From NCBI GenBank assembly GCA_003991915.1, contig RQTK01000164.1:418822-482821 (forward strand): a DNA stretch of 64,000 nt, read 5' to 3'. How positions within the stretch are numbered: the first letter of the stretch is position 1; every line of letters begins with the position of its first letter. This document shows positions 56,719-64,000 of the stretch, one piece after another. Position numbers and translations under genes: made by a program. This DNA is from Elysia chlorotica. Its lineage: Eukaryota > Mollusca > Gastropoda > Plakobranchidae. The notes under the pieces were generated by a model that saw nothing but the letters and a program-made list of their open reading frames with translations, was not told the origin of the DNA and searched no databases.

Positions 56719-57321
56719 GGCCAGTGTACATGTATGACTGTTCTTGAGATCCCGAAGATTTTAGTCTAGGAGATGCTGGTGCATTGTATCCCCACTCTGT
56801 CTCTGGGTGGCAGCGCGTAAATTATGTAAGACTAAAACTCTTGGGACATCTGTATATGATCCTCTTTTGAGCCAAGATGACGTTAAACCAGGAAAATGCT
56901 TTTCTCCTACAAATGCCATTCTTGCTATGAATATCCTTAATCTCACCCACTTGACAGTTTAGTTTAGGAACCTGAGTTTAAAATCCTTTGCGGATCTCAG
57001 GTTGTAGTCTACACACTAAACTGTGACCAGTGCACATGTATGTTCTTGAGATCCCGAAGATTTTAGTCTAGGAGATGCTGGTGCATTGTATCCCCACTCT
57101 GTCTCTGGGTGGCAGCGCGTAAATTATGTAAGACTAAAACTCTTGGGACATCTGTATATGATCCTCTTTTGAGCCAAGATGACGTTAAACCAGGAAAATG
57201 CTTTTCTCCTACAAATGCCATTCTTGCTATGAATATCCTTAATCTCACCCACTTGACAGTTTAGTTTAGGAACCTGAGTTTAAAATCCTTTGCGGATCTC
57301 AGGTTGTAGTCTACACACTAA
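56719..57321. repeat. 302-bp tandem duplication of SINE-derived sequence
   Basis: Two head-to-tail units (about 56719-57020 and 57021-57321) that are almost identical; both contain GATTTTAGTCTAGGAGATGC and CTTTTGAGCCAAGATGACGT. The stretch 56655-56690 upstream (GGTTGGGTCGATGTCAGTTA) and the tail word GATGACGTTAAACCAG show descent from the SINE family seen at 23366. Confidence 0.9.
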
Positions 57322-57402
57322 CCAATGATCCAAACAACTACGCAAGGGAGGAAATAATCAAGTTGCCCTTATTTTACAACCGCGTTGTACGGATCTTAAG
57401 AG

Positions 57403-57465
57403 AGGGAGGGAGAGAGAGAGAGAGTGAGAGAGAGAGAGAGAGAGATAGAGAGATAGAGAGAGAAT
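57403..57465. repeat. (GA)n microsatellite
   Basis: GA run with T and G interruptions. Confidence 0.93.
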
Positions 57466-58364
57466 GAACGGAACTACTGCAGACAACGGACATTCAAGTG
57501 GCTTTTAAGGGCTACTGAGCGTGCTGACCCGTAGTAAAATAATGTCCGCTTGACAGGCCTTCGACTTTTCGCTGACTTGCTCAGTTTCTGGATCAAAAAA
57601 AAAAGAGAAGAAAAAATGCGACGCTAGTGCAGACTGCGGAGAAAATATCTTCAATGGCGTCGAACCATATAAGTGCAGCCACTTGTGGGCTGTGACGCAA
57701 GTAAGCGGATTTAAGTTTGTCTTTACAGACCAATGATCTGCTACATAAATTTAAAGACTGTTCCTTCACAAACACACTTAACCACACACATACACACACA
57801 CATACGCACACATAAACGCACCCCCAATCTCCTTTTACGATTTTAGTTTTAATTTGTTTTTGAGGCAACGAAACATAGTTGCGGGAGATAATTGTGTGGG
57901 AGGATACATAATTACATGTATATCAAAAGGATAACATCAACATATTTGAAGGGAGGTGGGGGGGGGGGGGAAGCAACTGAAAAAAAAGCAAACAAGACCC
58001 TCCTCCCACATGAAAAGGTAGCAAAACAAGTTCAATGAAACCAAAGATTTTTGTCGACAAAAAGGAAAAATGCAAGGCTCTGGTTGATTTTCGGGCAAGC
58101 GTCGTCTTTTAGTCCAGAATGTAGATGGGGGCGGAGAGGTCTACTAAATTAATGAAAGGGGGAAAAAACCAGGGACAGTTGCGATGAGAGAAGGACTGAA
58201 TAACCTAAAAAATAGATAAGGTAGATATAGAACAATATTTGAAAGCTAGAAAATAAGAAAATGAGATAAGGTAATAGATAAATAGATAGGTAGAAAATGG
58301 AGAACAAGAGAGAGGCGTAGTGATAGAGAGACACAGAGAGATTTTAGAGATGCATGTGAGAGAG

Positions 58365-58365
58365 T

Positions 58366-58406
<41 letters not shown>
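58365..58406. repeat. (GA)n microsatellite
   Basis: GA run inside a longer purine-rich tract (58300-58520). Confidence 0.93.
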
Positions 58407-58408
<2 letters not shown>

Positions 58409-58740
58409 TGCGTGAGTGAGTGAGAGAGAGACGCACACAAATAGTGACTCAGAGAGACACAGAGACAAACAGACAGCAAGACATAGATAGAGAGACAGAA
58501 CAAGAGAAAAAGAGAGATTAATAATCAAATAGCTGCCATTTTCCGTGTATGAGCAACCACCAACTAGATATAGCTGTTTAGGAGGTTATTGTGCTTTACG
58601 AACGTCTGTCTTCTAACATTCCTCACCTGAATATTACTTCTTTTTCCAGCGGGGCAGAAAATAGGACAATCACAATGGTTGACAATGAAACTGCTGTAAA
58701 TACTGCGTCTCAAGCCCCGTTTGGTCTCTGTAGAGAAGGG

Positions 58741-58744
58741 GGAG

Positions 58745-58788
<44 letters not shown>

Positions 58789-58812
58789 TAGAGAGAGAGA
58801 AAGAGAGAGAGA
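58741..58812. repeat. (GA)n microsatellite
   Basis: GA run with one GGATA interruption. Confidence 0.95.
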
Positions 58813-59214
58813 TTTTTTCGAGAAAGGGGAAAAAGTGGGGTTGGGGGTGCACAAAACATTATTAAGGAAGAAATAATGAGACACACAGAAAAGGAAAACA
58901 TACCTAAAAGAGCTGGTGAAAAAAGACAGAAGGATTTAATACAACTGTTGACAAGAAACAAAAATTCACAACGTAATAATTACAGCGAATTATCTGAAGT
59001 GGTGTGTTATAAAGTGCATTGTCGTTTTGTTGTTGTTGTTCTTCTGAAATCAAATAAGGAAAAGAAATTCTGCTTTCCACCAAGCCAATGATGGACGATA
59101 GCTGAGGAACGAATTCATGTATCGGAAAAAAAGGAATTATAAAAATAATGAATACAGTTTGCTAAAAAGCTGCGTTAGCTAGAAAGTAGCGGGAAATTTT
59201 CGGCTATCAAAGCA

Positions 59215-59370
59215 GGAGATCCGGTTTCCTAGCTCCAATTCGTCGCCAGGGATTTTTTCCTACTAGTTGGGTCGGTGTTAGTACGACCGTCCAAGCCCTA
59301 GGTACCTCGCTGCAGGGTCTCGTCCGAGAACTAGCATAGCTTCTGAAATCGGACGTTAACAAACCAATGG
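59215..59370 (+). mobile_element. SINE relic
   Basis: It keeps the core TTGGGTCGGTGTTAGT (59268) and a tail-like GGACGTTAACAAACCAA of the window's SINE family. The head is degraded. Confidence 0.55.
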
Positions 59371-59516
59371 TTGCTTAGGGTCATGAAGTTCTTAATTATC
59401 TGTATTTTTTAATCACTACGATAATGATATTTATATATTAAATGTACGTTCATTGTCATTTTAAATACTTGTAAAGCGCACTGAGCCAGGCATTGTCTTG
59501 GGTGTTGCGCTAAAAC

Positions 59517-59565
<49 letters not shown>

Positions 59566-59911
59566 AATATGCCCATAAAACTAACTTCTCTACATATTCA
59601 CCTATCTTCTTTTTTAGTTTAGTGGCTTGCTGCGAATTTCCTTCCCTATATTATGCCAAAACAGTCGATTCCCGTTCACTTATTTCTGCAGACCTTTAAC
59701 CACACCAGTAAATACACCAACCCTCACTGCTATTATTTGCAGGGCACAATGACATTGGCACCCAGCCTTAATACAGCGCTTTTTTTTATAACGGCATTGA
59801 ATGAATATTTTTCTTTCCCTAGAATAAAAAAACACCCTCATAACTACAGAAGACAGTATAATGAAAACATTATGGTTAAAAAAAGCTGAGGGGGGGGGGG
59901 GGGGGGGGGGG
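59517..59911. repeat. Dispersed repeat bounded by (GA)n and poly-G, copy 2
   Basis: Same body as 52188-52578 with few differences, again with a GA run at the left and 22 G (59890-59911) at the right. The flanks differ beyond the G run. Confidence 0.92.
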
Positions 59912-60844
59912 TAAAACGCGTTTGGGGTATGTAACAAATTATTAATAAATAGAAAAAAATCAATGTAAAAGTATAGACGAAATATTAGGTTGATACTCAT
60001 GGGTACAAAGATCGAGTACTGGGAAGATAGAGAGACCAATGGACAGAGATATACACAGATGGATAAATACCTGAAAGCTTGAAAGATCGATGGATATATA
60101 GATAGATAGAAGAATACAGATATATCGATAGCTAGGGAAATATTTCGCTTTGTAGAAGTACAATAGAGTTAAAAGTAGATAGATATGCAGATAAAGGGAT
60201 AAATTGAAAACAGCAGTGTTAATGCAAACTTTTAGAGAAGCAATTTTAGATTAAAAAAAGATATGCTAGTTTACATGACATACAACTAGTAATAGAGATG
60301 TTACTTAACCAAGTACAAGAACCTAAACTCTCCATTACTTTACAGTCGGATTGCTGTCAAGGAATTATTTTTTCAAATTAAGTAGGTCCTATTTATTTCG
60401 AAAGGTGGCTCAAAATTTTTTTAACATCTTGACAATAATTAAAATTAAAGAGATAGATAGATAGATAAATGGATGGATAGAGATAGAAAGTGAAAAGAGA
60501 AGAGAGAGATAGAAATAGAAAGATATATGATTATGTAGATAGATCGATTTGTTTTTTTCCTTACCCCGACCTTTTTTGACGTCCCCAAACTATCTAAAAG
60601 TTTTCCTTTCTTTCTTCAACTACTCCATCCTCTTATCCTGAACCTTTTCCTTCATATATCATTAACCACACTTCTTTCCTTGATTACTTTTCTCCCATAA
60701 TACTGATTTAATAGAAGGATTCAAATGACAAATATTTTGCGTGTAACAAAATAAATGGACTTGACAGAATCATACATAATTCGTCTTTGTAATATTACCT
60801 TGGCCATTCTTGAAGTTTAAGTCAAGATTGGGAAATGGCTACAC

Positions 60845-60900
60845 TTTGATTTAAGAGTGAGACCGGGGTTCGCGGTTCGAATCTCACCCCCACCCCTTTT
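60845..60900 (+). mobile_element. Possible tRNA-derived fragment
   Basis: GGTTCGCGGTTCGAATCTCA contains a good B box (GGTTCGAATC), but no matching acceptor stem or cloverleaf was found. It is more likely a SINE piece than a tRNA gene. Confidence 0.3.
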
Positions 60901-61104
60901 CCTTATTCAATAAAAAATTCTTCATAGGACCTAAGTAAAAACTAAAAAAAAAGATTGCTGATTTGCGTCTCAGTTTGTAAATTGGATAACATTAATGTAG
61001 TAGATAGCCTAACTGCTGACGATGTTAAGAAACTAACAAACAAAAACAACCTGCACAAAGTACAAAGTAATAACCCTTCAGATATCTTTCACCTCCCTCT
61101 CCAT

Positions 61105-61106
<2 letters not shown>

Positions 61107-61136
<30 letters not shown>

Positions 61137-61153
61137 CCCCCCCCCCCCCCCCC
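61107..61153. repeat. (CT)n followed by poly-C
   Basis: CT run followed by 19 C at 61135-61153. Confidence 0.95.
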
Positions 61154-62189
61154 TGTTTTCCCCTAATTTCTAGACTTTACACAAGTCCCGCTCGCTTCCT
61201 CATCCCTCCAGTTTTAACTAACAGGCATCGGATTTGAAGAGAAAATAACTATTCATTAACGGGCCGTTCCCAGTGTGAGTAACCCTAGTTGCGTCGTTTA
61301 GGAAATCCACAGTTCAATAAAGTACAGTAATATCATCACTTTATGTGACTTCTTTGCGCTCACAAACCTTCCATGGGCGTTCTAAAAAGGGGATAACGTA
61401 GTTCTTAATCATACATATATATATATGCCTCTAAATAATTCAGAAATAACATGTTTTGGAACAAATGGCATATGGTAGGGGCAGGAAAAAACCATAAGTT
61501 CTCTAGTATCCTTCATTTATATTGAAAAAAAATTGTATCATCAGGCTTCTCCCCTAATTTGCTTAATATTGTTATGTTACAATCACCAAATTTTGAAGAC
61601 AAACGAAGCCAAGTTGCACACACAGAGTTGCTTTAACAATCAATAGCGCGATATCTGACGCGCAAGTGCTCTATGTAAGTCTATCAGCCTGCCCGTCTGT
61701 CTATCTCTATGTGTTATCTGTCATAACTATTTTCTATCTTAGCTATTTTCATTTTGTTGTTACTTCCATTAGATAATATGTGAAAATTTACCTTTATCGG
61801 TTACATGTCATTTGCAGATACTTGTAACTGAATGAACTCACGTGAGCAATAAAATAATCAGCTGTTATTAATTTTGATTATGAACTGTGAAGAGAAAACA
61901 AAATTACGTATCTCTAAGTCCTAGTTTGCCTACGTCTCTCTTTAGTGTGGAAATAATCATGACATAGGAGTCACATAAAATACTTAAAATTTCGCTATCC
62001 TATCAAGCTGAAAAAATACAACTATGGGTGAATTATATTTTAACTTATAAGTGATAACACTTTTTTCATATAGGGCTTAAAGAGGTTGTTATTTTCGGCA
62101 TACTTCTCAAAATCTATTGTGGTCAAAAGACAAACAAATAAACCTGTATTCTTGTTCCTCTTGTTCTTGTTCTTGTTCTTCTTTTTTTC

Positions 62190-62260
<71 letters not shown>
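62190..62260. repeat. (CT)n microsatellite
   Basis: CT run with single interruptions. Confidence 0.95.
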
Positions 62261-62263
<3 letters not shown>

Positions 62264-62725
62264 TACTTTATGTACATGCACTCTCGTTTTTATCTTTCCG
62301 TCTCTTTCTATCTCTCTCTATAAAGGGCTTCGGGTGACATTATGATTAACTAAAAAATACAAATCTGTCCCCATTTTCAGAAACGTAGTTGCGTGCTCTT
62401 TTATCTTGCACTAGATTCTAGAACATCTTTACAAAGTTTGCGACTAGCTCGGTCAAGATGTTGGCGGTGCTTTGATTTTAACCTAAATCATTATCTAGAA
62501 ACGTATATCTCTTTGTTACTTGATTTAAAGCTTTCATTGATGCACTATGATGTGTGCCATTGAGCACAATAAAATGTCCTATTTCGAAACATTACCTTAA
62601 TCGTTTATTTTGTAAACCTCACATGGTTCTTGGGGTCTAAATATCTGACATCAATCCTAACTTGAGTCAGTGATGACCTCAATAACATAAGACAATAACA
62701 AGATTGCCTGCTGATTTGCATACTG

Positions 62726-62730
<5 letters not shown>

Positions 62731-62785
<55 letters not shown>

Positions 62786-62848
62786 TCTCTCTATATCTCT
62801 CTCATTCACCCTCTCTCTCTCTCTCTCTCACTCACCCTATCTCTCTAT
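62731..62848. repeat. (CT)n microsatellite
   Basis: CT blocks broken by ATAT and CATTCACC segments. Confidence 0.95.
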
Positions 62849-63903
62849 CATGTAGGCGTTATTCATATACCTGGCAATGAAGACATGGATTAACCAATTA
62901 ATGTACATGTTTTGGGTCATGGGTTTATTGGAGTCGATGAATTGTGGAGTTCTCGTGTCTGCCCAAATATCCACTACAGTGACTTAATTACATGATTTAA
63001 GGATTAACCTGTCGACGGAATGGTGAATTTAGGTCTTTTCTCAATTGATATTCCGATATGCCAAAAATGTCTAAATGTGAAATGAATACATAGTATATCA
63101 AACAGCGCAAGTAACTCCGAGAATACAAGTTTTTGTGAGAACTTTCCTCATAGCCGACATTCTACCCCATAATAACGACACTTCAGTGCCACATTTGGTA
63201 ATTCAAACGAAAATTCTGTGGAAAAAAACAGTCCTTGATTTTTATTGTAACATCTTTCACATTTTTCCTTTAATTTATTTCTGTATTTCTGCTATGAAAA
63301 AAAACTAAAAAAAAAAAACGAACAAGTGTTCACCCCCACCCCCGTGTCCCCAGTTCTTTACGCCTCACGTTTTATGAAAAATAAAACGTAAGCACTACAG
63401 TCATAATTTCGGCTAAAACAAGTTAGCCACTAACAGCATCCGGGTTTATTTCTTTAACTATGTCATCCCTGTACCCTAATCTTTTAGCAAATAACAGAAC
63501 ACAACACAAGACTTATACATTCTAAGTGCTTTGTTTTGACAGTTTTCTCAACTTGAAGCACCATAAAAATATTTTAGACATGTCCTTAGTTCCGTGTTCC
63601 AGAGCCTCAGGCATTTTCATCTCGTTATAATTTTTTTATTATGGTTATAATTATTATTTTTTTTTTTTTTGCTTCAATCAACTCAGAAGCCGAAGCCCGT
63701 CGTGTGACTCATTGAAGATGACGCCATCCCACAACACCCAAGCAAAAATCATGTAGCGCTAACTAAACCCCCCCACCCAGGTCTTTCCCGATGTCATGCT
63801 ATAAAAATTGAAGGCATTCCTCTCAGATTCACAGCCAATAGGAATAAAAAGAATGAAAATAAAACAGGCGAGGGCAATTAAATAACAATTGAGGCCTAAG
63901 GAT

Positions 63904-63961
63904 TTTAATTTATGCATAATGTTCTCTCTCTGTTTTTCTCTCTGGCTAGCTGTCCTCTCTT

Positions 63962-64000
<39 letters not shown>
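63904..64000. repeat. (CT)n microsatellite at right edge
   Basis: CT-rich run that continues to the end of the window and probably beyond. Confidence 0.95.

Larger units (their letters stand above)
55338..64000. other. Region downstream of actin, no gene recognised
   Basis: About 8.7 kb with the actin 3' UTR at its left end, then microsatellites, SINE relics and duplications listed separately. The unassigned stretches are AT-rich and have no coding signature on either strand. Confidence 0.7.

Noticed and set aside
56761-57248. Two identical 61-codon - strand frames
   Set aside because: Their identity comes from the 302-bp tandem duplication of SINE-derived DNA, not from a gene family.
60845-60900. 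Candidate tRNA gene (good B box)
   Set aside because: No acceptor stem, anticodon arm or terminator could be paired; listed only as a possible tRNA-derived fragment.

Overview
The window is nuclear DNA from an animal, most likely a mollusc and probably a gastropod. That placement is an inference from the intron-rich gene structures, AT-rich introns with GT/AG borders, very abundant microsatellites, and the close match of the actin to lophotrochozoan actins. All gene models were built by hand from conserved protein sequence, splice-site consensus and reading-frame continuity. There is no transcript support.

Region 1 (about 74-30105, + strand) is a complete SMARCA4/SMARCA2-type (BRG1/brahma) gene, the ATPase of the SWI/SNF (BAF) chromatin remodeller. 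One probable noncoding first exon is followed by 30 coding exon positions that join in frame to 1630 residues: QLQ, HSA, BRK, SNF2 ATPase, helicase C, SnAC, AT-hook and bromodomain. The most interesting feature of the window lies here. The exon for the first part of the bromodomain is present twice (21185-21290 and 21417-21522). Both copies are 106 nt, intact and in the same phase, and they cannot be spliced together without a stop codon. This looks like a mutually exclusive exon pair that would give one remodeller two acetyl-lysine readers. Intron 5 carries a recent tandem duplication whose junction contains a fused piece of exon 6 and exon 3.

Region 2 (32267-40135, - strand) is a complete ten-exon BRIX1 (BRX1) gene for a 60S ribosome-biogenesis factor of 305 residues. 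It lies tail to tail with SMARCA4. Its first intron contains a roughly 0.9 kb terminal-inverted-repeat element.

Region 3 (42121-55337, + strand) is an actin gene. A TATA box and a first coding exon (42 codons) are separated from the second coding exon (334 codons) by an 11.8 kb intron filled with microsatellites, SINE copies and a GC-rich fold-back element. The actin has an unusual Leu-to-Glu change just before the hydrophobic-plug loop.

Region 4 (55338-64000) has no recognisable gene. It holds purine/pyrimidine microsatellites, a 302-bp tandem duplication, SINE relics, and the second copy of a repeat that also sits in the actin intron.

The three genes are unrelated housekeeping or chromatin genes. 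Nothing suggests that they act as a functional cluster, although BAF and related remodelling complexes do contain actin.
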